In this document: positions 16,327 to 26,824 of the stretch, piece after piece | Layout of the letters: each line of letters begins with the position of its first letter | Position numbering within the stretch: position 1 is the first letter of the stretch | Assembly (NCBI GenBank): GCA_025351455.1 | Contig: JANXVW010000176.1 | Span: forward strand, 1-41,970 | DNA length: 41,970 bases | Source of the DNA: Betaproteobacteria bacterium | GTDB lineage: Bacteria; Pseudomonadota; Gammaproteobacteria; Burkholderiales; JACQAP01 | Reading direction: 5' to 3' | Translations under genes and position numbers: made by a program | The notes under the pieces: generated by a model | What the model was told of the DNA's origin: nothing | What the model saw: only the letters and a program-made list of their open reading frames with translations | Databases searched by the model: none

Positions 16327-16406
16327 ATCCAATCGGGAGAGCCCTATTGTCCCGGTGAAGACTGCCCATTCGAACCCGGCAAAATCAGCCGCCTTGTATT
16401 TGAGAA

Positions 16407-16937
16407 ATGTCCCCACGCTGGCGCTATACCGGTCATGACCGTCCCGCGTTTGCCGAGGCTCCCGGCCCCGGCCGCGAATCCGTTTGGGACTACCCGCGTC
16501 CGCCACGTCTCGTCCCGGACGCAGGCGAGGTGGTGGTACGGGTGGGCGACGTGGAGATTGTCCGAACGGTTCGCGCCCTGCGCATGCTCGAGACAGCGAG
16601 CCCGCCGACGGTCTACCTTCCGTTCGCCGACGCGCGACGCGACCTGCTGGTAGAGACGCCCCAGATGGGAAGTTCGCATTGCGAATGGAAGGGAAATGCG
16701 CGCTATTGGTCCATCCTCTGCGGCAATGTGAAACTGGAAGGTATCGCCTGGTCGTACCCGTCGCCAAAGGCGCCTTACGGGGCGATCGCGGAGTGCTTCT
16801 GCGTTTACCCGGGGCGCGTCGCTTGCTTCGTTGACGGCGAACGCGTGATGGCGCAAGAGGGCGGGTTCTATGGGGGATGGGTCACGGGGGCCATTGCCGG
16901 CCCGTGGAAAGGAGGGCCGGGAACGACCGGATGGTGA
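16407..16937 (+). CDS. DUF427 domain protein
   Basis: The 176-residue cytoplasmic protein has the DUF427 core: VVVRVGDVEIVRTVRALRML, PPTVYLPFADARRDLL, the CEWKGNARYW motif near residues 92-101, and an AWSYPSP segment followed by IAECFCVYPG and the final WKGGPGTTGW. The fold is a small beta-tent; function is unknown. It starts 80 nt after the DUF1499 gene on the same strand. No operon partner suggests a pathway. A weak purine run precedes the ATG. Confidence 0.8.
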   Translation: MSPRWRYTGHDRPAFAEAPGPGRESVWDYPRPPRLVPDAGEVVVRVGDVEIVRTVRALRMLETASPPTVYLPFADARRDLLVETPQMGSSHCEWKGNARYWSILCGNVKLEGIAWSYPSPKAPYGAIAECFCVYPGRVACFVDGERVMAQEGGFYGGWVTGAIAGPWKGGPGTTGW

Positions 16938-17027
16938 ACGGCAGGGCAACCAACAGGACTCCAAACTCGATGCGTGCGTTCTTCGCCTACTGCGCCGTCG
17001 CCGGTCTCCGGCCGGCCAGGTTAGCGT

Positions 17028-18542
17028 TCACCACGTATACCGCACCGTATACCGCACCACCGCCTCCCCATCCGCCGCAACATTCACCGGAAAGCAAACC
17101 GTCCGCGAATCCTGCTTCTCGAACGACTGACTGGCCTGCGTGATCTTCCAGTTCGTCCAGCGATAAAGATTCTCCTTCACGACCACTCGCACGGATTCGT
17201 TCTTGCGATTGCGGATCTTGACCTCGATTTCCTCGGTCATGGTATTGCGGCTCGAGTCGACCTTGAAGTCGACCTGTTTGCGTTCGCCGACGACATCGAA
17301 GGCGCTGCCGAGCTTGAGTTGGACCGTTTCGTTCTTCGGCGTGTGGTCGATGCGATCCTCGCCGATGAATTCCAGGCTGCCGTCCGCCGTGTCGAGCTTG
17401 GCGACGCGTACGCGACCGGAAGGCAACGGCACGCCCATGCCGTCTTCGGAACGATTCCTGAATGAAAGGTAGGTATCGATCTTCTTGTTGCCGGTGATGC
17501 CGTAATTGCGGTCGGTCATCGGCCCGCCGCCATACCATTGACCGGCTTGACCGTAATAGACCAGGGTCTTTTCGCAGGCCACGCCCGCCACCTTCGGGAA
17601 CAATTCGATCTGCTTGGTGGAATTGTCCGGCAGAGAACTCGGCCGCCCGAGGGTATAAAGGTGATACTCGAAGAAGGATTTTTCCTCGAAACCTTTTGCT
17701 TCTTCGGCCCGGTCCATTGCCGCGCTCTTCGCCATCATTCGCCCGACGGCGGCGGGTGTTTCGGCGCGGTGCACGTCACCGGCGACGAGTTTTATTTTCG
17801 CGTCGGGATAACTGCCGCCCGACTGGTTGAGGATGCTGACCCAGGCGCCGATGTCGAGCTTGCAGGAGTTGGCGTCTTTGCCTTCTGCAAAGGTCAGGTT
17901 GTAATCCGCCCACCAGGTGATGCCGGTGGTCTGATACGCCACGCGCGTCTTGTGCGTGCCAGCCTTGCCGGTAATCACATCCCACACCAGAGTCGGACGG
18001 GTAATCAGTCCGCCCGGAAGCGAAGGCAGCTTCACACCGGCGTTGTAAGGCAGTGTGCGCACCGAGCCGTCGGCTTCCCGGATGACCATGCCGCCCTGCA
18101 TCGAGAGCAGCTTGCCCTCGAGCGTCTCGATCTTGTTGCCGATCATGCGTTCGACCGCAATGTCGCGATCGATGAAGCGCATCAGCAGCTTCTCCGGGCT
18201 GACCAGGTCGAACTGAAAATTCTGCTCCATGACCCGTGTGCCGGCAGGGTCGGTCAGCGACGAAAACGACACGGTGGTCGGGTCGATCAGCCCGGCGACA
18301 TCGGTAAAGCGAATCGTATTGCGTCCAGCGTTAAGTGGAATGTCGCGTTCGTGGCGCACAGTTGCATAGCCGGGCAAGTTGCCGCCCCCACCGCCGTTTC
18401 GATACTGGTCCGGCGAAATCGAGCCGGGGCTCGCAGTGCTGTAGATGGTAATGGCATGGGTGCCATCTTCCGCGGCAACGGTGCCGAAGGAAGCGGCTAA
18501 GGCGAGCAAGGCACACGGGGCGCGCAGGCGGCGGGTAAACAT
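17028..18542 (-). CDS. DUF4139 exported protein
   Basis: The 504-residue protein has a cleavable signal peptide (MFTRRLRAPCALLALAASFG, cleavage after TVAA or AEDG) and a long beta-rich body. The C-terminal half has the DUF4139 landmarks: TGITWWADYNLTF, LNQSGGSYPDAKIKLVAGDV, TYLSFRNRSEDGMGVPLPSG and the ending ADGEAVVRYTVRYTW. The family is secreted or periplasmic and of unknown role. The ATG at 18542 is preceded by AAAGGAAT; upstream in-frame codons to 18659 lack similarity. It is divergent from glnS with repeat element 18641-18881 between. A decayed copy of its 3' end lies at 15602-15750. Confidence 0.8.
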   Translation of the reverse strand: MFTRRLRAPCALLALAASFGTVAAEDGTHAITIYSTASPGSISPDQYRNGGGGGNLPGYATVRHERDIPLNAGRNTIRFTDVAGLIDPTTVSFSSLTDPAGTRVMEQNFQFDLVSPEKLLMRFIDRDIAVERMIGNKIETLEGKLLSMQGGMVIREADGSVRTLPYNAGVKLPSLPGGLITRPTLVWDVITGKAGTHKTRVAYQTTGITWWADYNLTFAEGKDANSCKLDIGAWVSILNQSGGSYPDAKIKLVAGDVHRAETPAAVGRMMAKSAAMDRAEEAKGFEEKSFFEYHLYTLGRPSSLPDNSTKQIELFPKVAGVACEKTLVYYGQAGQWYGGGPMTDRNYGITGNKKIDTYLSFRNRSEDGMGVPLPSGRVRVAKLDTADGSLEFIGEDRIDHTPKNETVQLKLGSAFDVVGERKQVDFKVDSSRNTMTEEIEVKIRNRKNESVRVVVKENLYRWTNWKITQASQSFEKQDSRTVCFPVNVAADGEAVVRYTVRYTW

Positions 18543-18640
18543 GGGATTCCTTTCCGGTTGGGTGGGTTGCCCTGCTGTAAACGGGCGTATTCCGGAAACG
18601 GGGTTAAACCGAAGTGAAATCCTTCGACTATGCCTTGAAC

Positions 18641-18881
18641 CTTCACCGCAAAGACGCAAAGGGAACGCAAAGGAGAGCGAGGCGTTAGTTGAAGGGATAA
18701 ATGATTGATTGCCAGTCAGGCCGTAGCAACGACTTAGCGGTGGAGGGGATCGGATTATATTTGGCCGGGATCATTCCGACTGCGGTCAATCTTCAGAAGA
18801 ATATAGAACCGGCCCCGGCAATTCTTCGTTTCCGCCTTCCTTTGCGCTCCCTTTGCGCCTTCGCGCCTTTGCGGTGAGAGG
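18641..18881. repeat. Non-coding element with inverted CGCAAAGG arrays (copy 2)
   Basis: Left arm 18641-18682 contains CACCGCAAAG, ACGCAAAGGG and ACGCAAAGG; the right arm 18835-18881 contains the inverse of these, with one extra 8-nt unit. The 150-nt core has no open frame of note; near its right end TTCTTCGTTTCCGCCTTCC resembles the same position in copy 3. It fills most of the 436 nt between the divergent DUF4139 and glnS genes, where both promoters must lie. Confidence 0.7.
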
Positions 18882-18978
18882 TATGCCTTACCGCCTGAGA
18901 GCTTCAGTTTCCGCCCACCAAAACCCCGCGAGGCATTAAGATTGCACCTGCCTCATTTTGATTACTCCGTCAGCCAGC

Positions 18979-20738
<1,760 letters not shown>

Positions 20739-20760
<22 letters not shown>

Positions 20761-21578
20761 ATTCCTCTCCGGATAACGCAGGGGTCCAGCCGCGAGCCTG
20801 GCACCCCGGCGTCGCACTCTGGCTCTCCGCCGGGGTGCATGTCGCGGCGGTGATCGCGTTGTTCATGAAGCCGCGCGCGTGGCAATGGATTCTGGCCGCG
20901 CTGGTGCTCAATCACGTCGTTCTCGCGTTGATCGGCTTGTGGCCTAAGAGCCGTTCACTGGGCGACAACCTGTTGCGCCTGCCCGATGCCGCGGTGAACC
21001 GCAACGAGATTTCCCTTACTTTCGATGATGGGCCGGATCCCGACGTTACGCCCCAGGTGCTCGACATCCTCGATGCGCATCACGCGAAGGCCAGCTTCTT
21101 TGTGATCGGCGACAAGGCCGCGGCTCATGCGGACTTGATCCGCGAAATCGTCAGGCGCGGGCACAGCATCGAGAACCACAGTTGCAGTCATTCGAACTTC
21201 TACGGATTCTTCGCCTGGACGGCCCTTCTCAAAGACATCGGCGCGGCGCAGGAAATCATCGCCGGCATCACCGGACGCGCGCCCGCATTCTTCCGCTCCC
21301 CGATGGGAATCCGCAATCCGCTGCTTGACCCGGTAATCGCGCGCCTGGGTTTGCGCTACATCACCTGGACACGGCGCGGCTTCGACACCGTCGCCGGCGA
21401 TCCTGCCGCCGTGCTGGAACGCCTCACCCGAAATCTTTCCGCGGGCGACATCCTGTTGCTGCACGATCGCCGTGTCCGCAACCGGCGCGCGTTGGTACTC
21501 GAAGTCCTGCCCGCGTTGCTGGAGAGAATCGCCGCCGCCGGCCTGAAGCCGGTGTCCCTGCCGCAGGCGATGCACTGA
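20739..21578 (+). CDS. Membrane-anchored polysaccharide deacetylase (NodB domain)
   Basis: The 279-residue protein has two hydrophobic segments near residues 24-44 and 49-68, then a NodB catalytic domain: TFDDGPD at 94-100 (D96/D97, base and metal ligand), H147 and H151 in [13 protein letters not shown], and a DILLLHDRR motif near the end. Such metal-dependent enzymes remove N- or O-acetyl groups from polysaccharides such as chitin, peptidoglycan or exopolysaccharide, here on the outer face of the inner membrane if the catalytic domain is periplasmic. It overlaps glnS by 22 bases and the methyltransferase by one, so the set looks translationally linked. The target polymer is unknown. Confidence 0.82.
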
Positions 21579-22300
21579 TGCATTCCGAGTTCGACGCCCT
21601 GATCGATGCAGCCTCGCGGCCTTACCTAGCAGCGGGTCGTTATGCGTATTATTCTGCGCGCAGCAAGCTCAGGCACGACCCGGTATTTTTCTCGCTTCTG
21701 CGCACGGGGCGCATTCCCGATCAGGCGCGGGTGCTGGACCTCGGCTGCGGCCACGCCGTGCTCGCCTCGCTCATGCTGGCGGCGCAGGCCCGGTTCGAAT
21801 CCGGCCAATGGCCTTCCAAATGGACTGCGCCGCCTTTGCAATTGCTTCTGCACGGCATCGAATATGAACGCAGGGCAGTACGGCGAGCCCGGCTCACGCT
21901 GGGCGATCGCGTGGACATTCGCACTGGCGATTTGCGCAATGCGCCGCTGCCGGAAGCGGACTTCGTCGTCATGATCGACGTTCTGCATTATCTGGAAACA
22001 GACATTCAGATTTCGTTGCTCGAAAGAGTCGCGCAATCGCTGCGTGGCGGCGGACAGCTCGTCCTGCGGGTGGCGGACATTTCGGCGGGCTGGCGCTTCC
22101 AGGCTGGCAAGGCCGCCGACCGTTTCGGCTCGCTGCTATCGGCGCGCGGCTTGCCAAAGCAGTATCACAGGCCGATCGACCAGTGGTTGCGCCTGCTCGA
22201 CACGCTGGGTTTCGAACCGAGCGTCGAGACCCACGCAGCGGAAAAATCATTCGCCAACGTCCTCGTGTGGGCAAAGGCGCAGAGCAACGGCAAGGCTTGA
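21578..22300 (+). CDS. Class I SAM-dependent methyltransferase
   Basis: The 240-residue cytoplasmic protein has the SAM-binding motif VLDLGCGHAVLAS at 52-64, an acidic GIEYE near the end of strand two, and VVMIDVLHYL as motif II, followed by LRGGGQLVLRVADI. The domain order is that of Methyltransf_11/25-type enzymes. The substrate is not evident. Its ATG overlaps the deacetylase stop in TGATG, so the two are probably made together and may act on the same or a related molecule. The zinc-ribbon membrane gene follows about 60 nt later. Confidence 0.8.
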   Translation: MHSEFDALIDAASRPYLAAGRYAYYSARSKLRHDPVFFSLLRTGRIPDQARVLDLGCGHAVLASLMLAAQARFESGQWPSKWTAPPLQLLLHGIEYERRAVRRARLTLGDRVDIRTGDLRNAPLPEADFVVMIDVLHYLETDIQISLLERVAQSLRGGGQLVLRVADISAGWRFQAGKAADRFGSLLSARGLPKQYHRPIDQWLRLLDTLGFEPSVETHAAEKSFANVLVWAKAQSNGKA

Positions 22301-22361
22301 GTACGCGGCGCCGACGCCGCACAATGGACTCCTCGCGTCCCAACTCTGCGCACCCTTCCAC

Positions 22362-22712
22362 GTGGATCAAGCCCGGGTACCGACCTTCGAAATTCGCCGC
22401 CTGGAAATCTGGCGGGTAAACCGTCGCCTGCTATGGGTCTGCGCGGCAGCGATTGCGCTGATGGCCCTGGTTGCCGGCATTCTGAACATGCCGGTACAAC
22501 TGTCGTGGGCAGCGGCTATCCTGACCGCCGGAATCGTCGCCGTTACCGTTGCGCGTATTGTGCGCGCCCTACATGTGCTCTATCGCTGCCCGAATTGCGG
22601 TGTACTGCCCTACCAGACGCTGAACGAATACAAATGCGGCGGGCTCGGCCCGACCCGCGCAAACTTCATGAGCCCGCGCGCCTGCCCGCACTGCGGCACG
22701 CGCATACGATAG
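22362..22712 (+). CDS. Small membrane protein with C-terminal zinc ribbon
   Basis: About 116 residues are predicted: a basic start (FEIRRLEIWRVNRRLLWVC), two adjacent hydrophobic helices (about residues 25-42 and 48-66) and a C-terminal zinc ribbon with CPNCG and CPHCG pairs some 30 residues apart. I do not recognise the family. The start is weak: GTG 22362 is the first plausible start after the methyltransferase stop and has no ribosome binding site; the frame is open further upstream inside the methyltransferase gene. Its position behind the deacetylase and methyltransferase suggests the same transcript. Confidence 0.55.
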   Translation: MDQARVPTFEIRRLEIWRVNRRLLWVCAAAIALMALVAGILNMPVQLSWAAAILTAGIVAVTVARIVRALHVLYRCPNCGVLPYQTLNEYKCGGLGPTRANFMSPRACPHCGTRIR

Positions 22713-22720
22713 CCCCGCCA

Positions 22721-22741
22721 ATTACTAATCACCAATCACCG
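22721..22741. repeat. Three heptanucleotide units before the ThDP enzyme gene
   Basis: ATTACTA, ATCACCA and ATCACCG are consecutive heptads at 22721-22741, ending six nt before the ATG at 22748. The 13-mer TCACCAATCACCG (22729-22741) is repeated exactly at 33863-33875, again just before a start codon. This appears to be a solo arm of the heptad-type element. Confidence 0.5.
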
Positions 22742-22747
22742 AATTTC

Positions 22748-24430
22748 ATGGACCGCTCTACTCTCCCGCCCACCGTCACCGGACGCACCGCCTTCATGAA
22801 CCTGCTCGCGCAGGAAGGCATAACCCATCTGTTCGGCAATCCCGGCACCACTGAACTCGCCATCATGGAGGCGATGTCACAGCAGTCGGCCATCGACTAT
22901 GTGCTCGGCTTGCAGGAATCGGTCGTGGTCGGCATGGCGGACGGCTATGCCCGCGCCTCGAACAAGCTGGCTGCGTGCAACGTGCACGTCGCACCCGGAT
23001 TGGGCAATGCAATGGGCGCGCTCTATAACGCGAAGTTCTATGGCTCCCCGGTGTTGATCACCGCTGGCCAGCAGGAACAAGGCCACGGCCTGATGGAGCC
23101 GATGCTCTACGATCCGCTGGTGCCGATCGCACAGCCGATGGTGAAATGGGCGGTCGACGTGACCCGTGTGCAGGATCTGCCGCGCATCGTGCATCGCGCC
23201 GCGAAAGTCGCGCTGACCCCGCCGACCGGACCGGTGTTCATCAGCCTGCCGGGCGACATCCTCGATGCCGAAGCACCGCTCGATCTCGGCCATCCGACGC
23301 GCGTGGATGCCGAAGTCCGTCCCTCCGATGCCGCGCTCGAACGGCTGGCCGATCGCCTGCTCTCCGCGCGCAATCCGGTCCTGATCGCCGGCCACGAACT
23401 TGCTACCCGGGATGCATTGAAGGAAGCGGCCGATCTCGCCGAGACGTTGGGCGCCGCCGTCTGGCAGCAGACCGTCCCCTATGCCGCGCACTTTTTTTCC
23501 GAGCATCCGGCTTTCGTCGGCCAGCTCACCCGGAGCCAGACGCAGGTCCGCGGCTGGCTGCAACCCTACGACCTGCTGGTATGCCTGGGCGCAGACGTGC
23601 TGCGCATGTCGGTGCACAACCCGATCGACGCACTGCCGGACGGCATGCCGATCGTGCAAATCTCGGAACGGGCCTGGGAACTGGGAAAAAATTACCCGAC
23701 CGAAACAGCCATCAACGCGAACGTCAAGGAGACCCTGCGCGCGCTCAATGCGGTGCTGCGCGCGCGCATGACGGCGGTGCAGAAGGCGGCGGCGTCAGTG
23801 CGCCTGGCGGAAGTTGCCAAGAACAACTGGAGCGTGAAACGCGCCAGGGCCTGCGAGGAAGCCGTGAAACTCGAAGGCGCGCGCCCGATGGATCCCAGAG
23901 TGCTGATGATGCGTATCTCGGACGCCCTCCCGCAAAATGCCGTAGTCGTCGAGGAAGGATTGACGTCGACGTTCCCGCTGCTTAATTTTCTGCGGCTGCG
24001 CGACCACCAGGGCTTCCATGGCCTGGCCTCGGGCGGCATCGGCTTTGCCATGGGCGGAGCAGTGGGCGTGAGCATCGCCTTGCCCGACCGTCCGGTCGTC
24101 GCCATCGTCGGCGACGGCAGCGCGATGTACAGCATCCAGGCGCTGTGGACCGCAGCGCACAAGAAGCTGCCGATTACGTATGTAATCCCGAACAACCGCA
24201 GCTACCGCATCCTCAAGGAGCGGCTGATCTCTTTCCGCAAGACAGACAAGTTCGTCGGCATGGACATGGACGATCCTGCGATTGATTTCGTGGCGCTCTC
24301 ACAATCGATGGGCGTTCCCGCGCGCCGCATCACCGATCCGCAGGATGTCGGACCTGCGTTGCGTGAGTCTCTTCAAAGCGGCGGGCCGAGATTGCTGGAC
24401 GTGAGTGTGGCGAATGGATTTGGAGCGTGA
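22748..24430 (+). CDS. ThDP-dependent enzyme, benzoylformate decarboxylase-like
   Basis: The 560-residue cytoplasmic protein has the three-domain layout of the acetolactate synthase/decarboxylase family. E57 (LGLQESVV) is the glutamate that activates thiamine diphosphate; GDGS with IPNNRSYRI downstream is the cofactor and Mg binding motif. Aligned by eye with benzoylformate decarboxylase, the active-site H70 and H281 correspond to H80 (NVHVAPG) and H253 (SEHPAF), while S26 is replaced by T34 in GNPGTTEL. No FAD-specific or other acetolactate-synthase feature is evident. A 2-keto acid decarboxylase is likely; the substrate is open. ATG 22748 lies right behind heptad repeats and has no purine-rich ribosome binding site; 105 codons of open frame upstream are unrelated. 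Confidence 0.82.
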   Translation: MDRSTLPPTVTGRTAFMNLLAQEGITHLFGNPGTTELAIMEAMSQQSAIDYVLGLQESVVVGMADGYARASNKLAACNVHVAPGLGNAMGALYNAKFYGSPVLITAGQQEQGHGLMEPMLYDPLVPIAQPMVKWAVDVTRVQDLPRIVHRAAKVALTPPTGPVFISLPGDILDAEAPLDLGHPTRVDAEVRPSDAALERLADRLLSARNPVLIAGHELATRDALKEAADLAETLGAAVWQQTVPYAAHFFSEHPAFVGQLTRSQTQVRGWLQPYDLLVCLGADVLRMSVHNPIDALPDGMPIVQISERAWELGKNYPTETAINANVKETLRALNAVLRARMTAVQKAAASVRLAEVAKNNWSVKRARACEEAVKLEGARPMDPRVLMMRISDALPQNAVVVEEGLTSTFPLLNFLRLRDHQGFHGLASGGIGFAMGGAVGVSIALPDRPVVAIVGDGSAMYSIQALWTAAHKKLPITYVIPNNRSYRILKERLISFRKTDKFVGMDMDDPAIDFVALSQSMGVPARRITDPQDVGPALRESLQSGGPRLLDVSVANGFGA

Positions 24431-24492
24431 GGCAGAATTGGGTTCTCGGGGCTGAGTGCTGAGTAGAGTTTGTTCTTGTTGATTCGCGGCCT

Positions 24493-25272
24493 TTACTGCT
24501 TTTTTTCTTTTTCTATATAAGGGTCCACCAGCGCAGCGCGTGAAGCGATCGTCTTCCTCGCCTCTTGCGCCACTTCCTCGAGATGCTGATGCACCAGGCT
24601 CACGCCTTGGATCGCCATCATCTTGAAATACTTGATGCCGGCCTCGCTGGCGGCAAAGCGCATGTTGTTGTCGTATTTGGTCAGGTCGTAGATCGGCGCG
24701 AAGTGGCTTTTCGCCTCATAAGTCGCGATCTGTAAGTCGCGCATCTCCTGCTCCGAGCCCGGCACGCCGTATTTCACGCGATCGGTAAAAGTGTAGGTCT
24801 GCAGCGTCAGTTCGCCGACGAACCATTCGATGACGCGGCGTTGCAGCTCGCCGCCTTCGCTGCGAAAGTGTACCGCGATCTCGTCGGCCTCTTCGCCATT
24901 GAGAATGGTCGCAACCTGTTCCGACCAGGCTTCCTGCACCCAGTAGCCGCTGGCGACCTTGCGCTGAATCAGCGCGTCCGTGCCTTGCATCAGATCGTGT
25001 TCGGCGCCCTGCCATTGCGGTGAATCCATGTTCCAGCGTTTTCTGTCCAGCCCGGCGGCCTTGCCCTTCTGCGCAAGCAGCTCGCGCGCCGCGGTCAGCG
25101 CGGCCTGCTTCACATAGACCCGGCCGATGTAGACCGGCAGAGCCACATCGTGCGCCTCGATGACCCGCAACACGGCGTCGCGCTTCAGTTCCTCTACGCT
25201 TTGATCTTCCGCAATCGCCGCGGACACAAAAAAACCCGCGACGACAACGGCGGGCCAGATCTTCCACTTCAC
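24493..25272 (-). CDS. Exported alpha-helical protein of unknown function
   Basis: The 259-residue protein has a signal peptide (MKWKIWPAVVVAGFFVSAAIA, cut before EDQS). The mature part is almost wholly helical and charged, with Trp-rich stretches (SGYWVQEAWSEQVA, RRVIEWFVGELT) and a Lys/Glu tail (YIEKEKKQ). I do not recognise a family; cysteines are absent from the mature part. The GTG at 25272 was chosen because GAGGAGGT lies six nt upstream; the frame is open 30 codons further but without support. It converges on the ThDP gene. A periplasmic location is likely. Confidence 0.65.
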   Translation of the reverse strand: MKWKIWPAVVVAGFFVSAAIAEDQSVEELKRDAVLRVIEAHDVALPVYIGRVYVKQAALTAARELLAQKGKAAGLDRKRWNMDSPQWQGAEHDLMQGTDALIQRKVASGYWVQEAWSEQVATILNGEEADEIAVHFRSEGGELQRRVIEWFVGELTLQTYTFTDRVKYGVPGSEQEMRDLQIATYEAKSHFAPIYDLTKYDNNMRFAASEAGIKYFKMMAIQGVSLVHQHLEEVAQEARKTIASRAALVDPYIEKEKKQ

Positions 25273-25463
25273 TTCAACCTCCTCGATAGTTACGGATGCG
25301 GTGCTGAGTCCCGAACCGAAGGATACCCTCAAAGCGTTCAATCCAGACCCCACGCTCTGCAAAGTTTTACCGCTTAGGGCTTACCTGGCCAGCCTTGAAG
25401 GCGTCAAAGGGTGCCGTGCAATACGCGCAGATGTTCAGACACAAAAAGCGCGCTCGAAAAGCC

Positions 25464-25495
25464 CCACCGGTTTAAAGTAAGCAACAAACCGGTGG
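25464..25495. other. 10-bp perfect inverted repeat in the 25273-25581 intergenic region
   Basis: CCACCGGTTT at 25464-25473 is the exact inverse of AAACCGGTGG at 25486-25495, with 12 nt between. There is no T-run, so an operator or an mRNA hairpin is more likely than a terminator. It lies about 90 nt before the ATG of the oxidoreductase gene and 190 nt before the divergent exported-protein gene. The rest of this 309-nt interval shows no gene. Confidence 0.5.
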
Positions 25496-25581
25496 CGGTG
25501 ATCGGCAGCGGCATGCGTCCGCCCCTTGCCGGTCGTCCGCCATCGATACGCTGTCGCAGAATTATCCGGGGAGGAACAAAA

Positions 25582-26824
25582 ATGAAACTCGGGTTCATTG
25601 GCGCCGGCTTTATCGCCCGACTTCCAGTCGGTCGCCATCCGCCAGATCCGCGGCCTCGAAATCGCGGGCATCCTCAAGCGGCGCGGTGCGGAAGCGCTCG
25701 CGGGATTCTGCCGCGAGAACCGGCTCGGCGACGCGAAACTCTACGGCAGCATTGCCGAACTGGCAAAGAACGTCGACGTCATTGCCCTGTACGTGCCGAA
25801 CTATTGCCGCGTCGAAGTCATGGAGGAAGTCGTTGCCGCGGTCAAAGCAGGCGCCGGCCTGAAAGGCGTAATCATCGACAAGCCCCTCGCGCGCAACATG
25901 AAGGAAGCGCGGCGCATGGTGGAACTGGCCCGCGAGGCGAGGCTGCTGACTGCCTACTTCGAGAACCAGATTTTCATGAAGGCGATCCAGAGCCGGCGCG
26001 CGCAATTGCTGCCCGTGGCGCGAACGATGGGACCGTTGACCCTGACGCGCTCGGCGGAAGAACATGGCGGACCGCACGAGCCGTGGTTCTGGGATCCGAC
26101 CCGGCAAGGCGGCGGCGTGCTGCTCGACATGGGTTGCCACAGCATTGCCGTCGGCCGCCATGTGCTGACTCCGCCGGACAAGGGCCTGCTGTTCCTGCAA
26201 CCGGTATCCGTCAGCGCGGACCTCGGCCTGCTGAAGTGGGGACAGAAGAAGTGGCGCGAAAAATTGCTGAAGGATCGCGGTATCGATTATTCGAAAACGC
26301 CGGCGGAAGATTTCGCGACCGGCATGATCACGTATCGCAACCCGGAAACCGGGCAGATCGTGAAATCCCAGTTCACCGATTCATGGATGTTCGAAAAGCA
26401 GGGCCTGCGCCTGTTCATGGACGGCATGGGACCAGGCTATGCCTTCGAGATCAATACGCTGGTCTCTCCGCTGAGCGTTTTCATCGGCGACGTGGCGGCC
26501 GAGGCCATCGCCGACCAGGAAAGTGCGCTGGAAAAAGCCACGGCGAGCCGCGGCCTGCTGGCGGTGCAGTACAACGAAGCGGACTTGTATGGCTACACCG
26601 ACGAGAACCAGGACATGCTGGATTCATTTACTGCCGGACGCAACGCGATGCTCTCCTGGGACTATGGCCTGGAAATCCAGCGGCTGGTCATGGCGAGCTA
26701 TCTGTCTGCAGAACGCGGCAAGACCATCGACCTCACCGACAAGACAATTCTCGCGGAACTCGATTCCTACGTTCCCGCGATCCAGCAAGGCAAGGGGGCA
26801 GCCCAGCTGCTACACGCGGGATAG
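25582..26824 (+). CDS. Gfo/Idh/MocA-family oxidoreductase with an N-terminal frameshift
   Basis: The gene starts at ATG 25582 behind GGGGAGG (25568-25574) with [13 protein letters not shown], a Rossmann GxGxxA motif, then loses frame: one extra base at about 25621 moves the family reading to the frame [20 protein letters not shown], which runs to 26824. Later landmarks are the [11 protein letters not shown] region, [14 protein letters not shown] (the EKP-type motif as DKP) and [16 protein letters not shown], whose D-x3-H is the usual catalytic pair. About 413 residues if repaired. As written, translation from 25582 gives a wrong product, and starting in the second frame (25598) loses the nucleotide-binding loop. 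Its end overlaps the convergent dienelactone hydrolase gene by 15 bases. Confidence 0.75.

Noticed and set aside
22433-22747. Long N-terminal extension of the ThDP enzyme
   Set aside because: It overlaps the zinc-ribbon gene in another frame and has no family similarity; the enzyme family starts at 22748.
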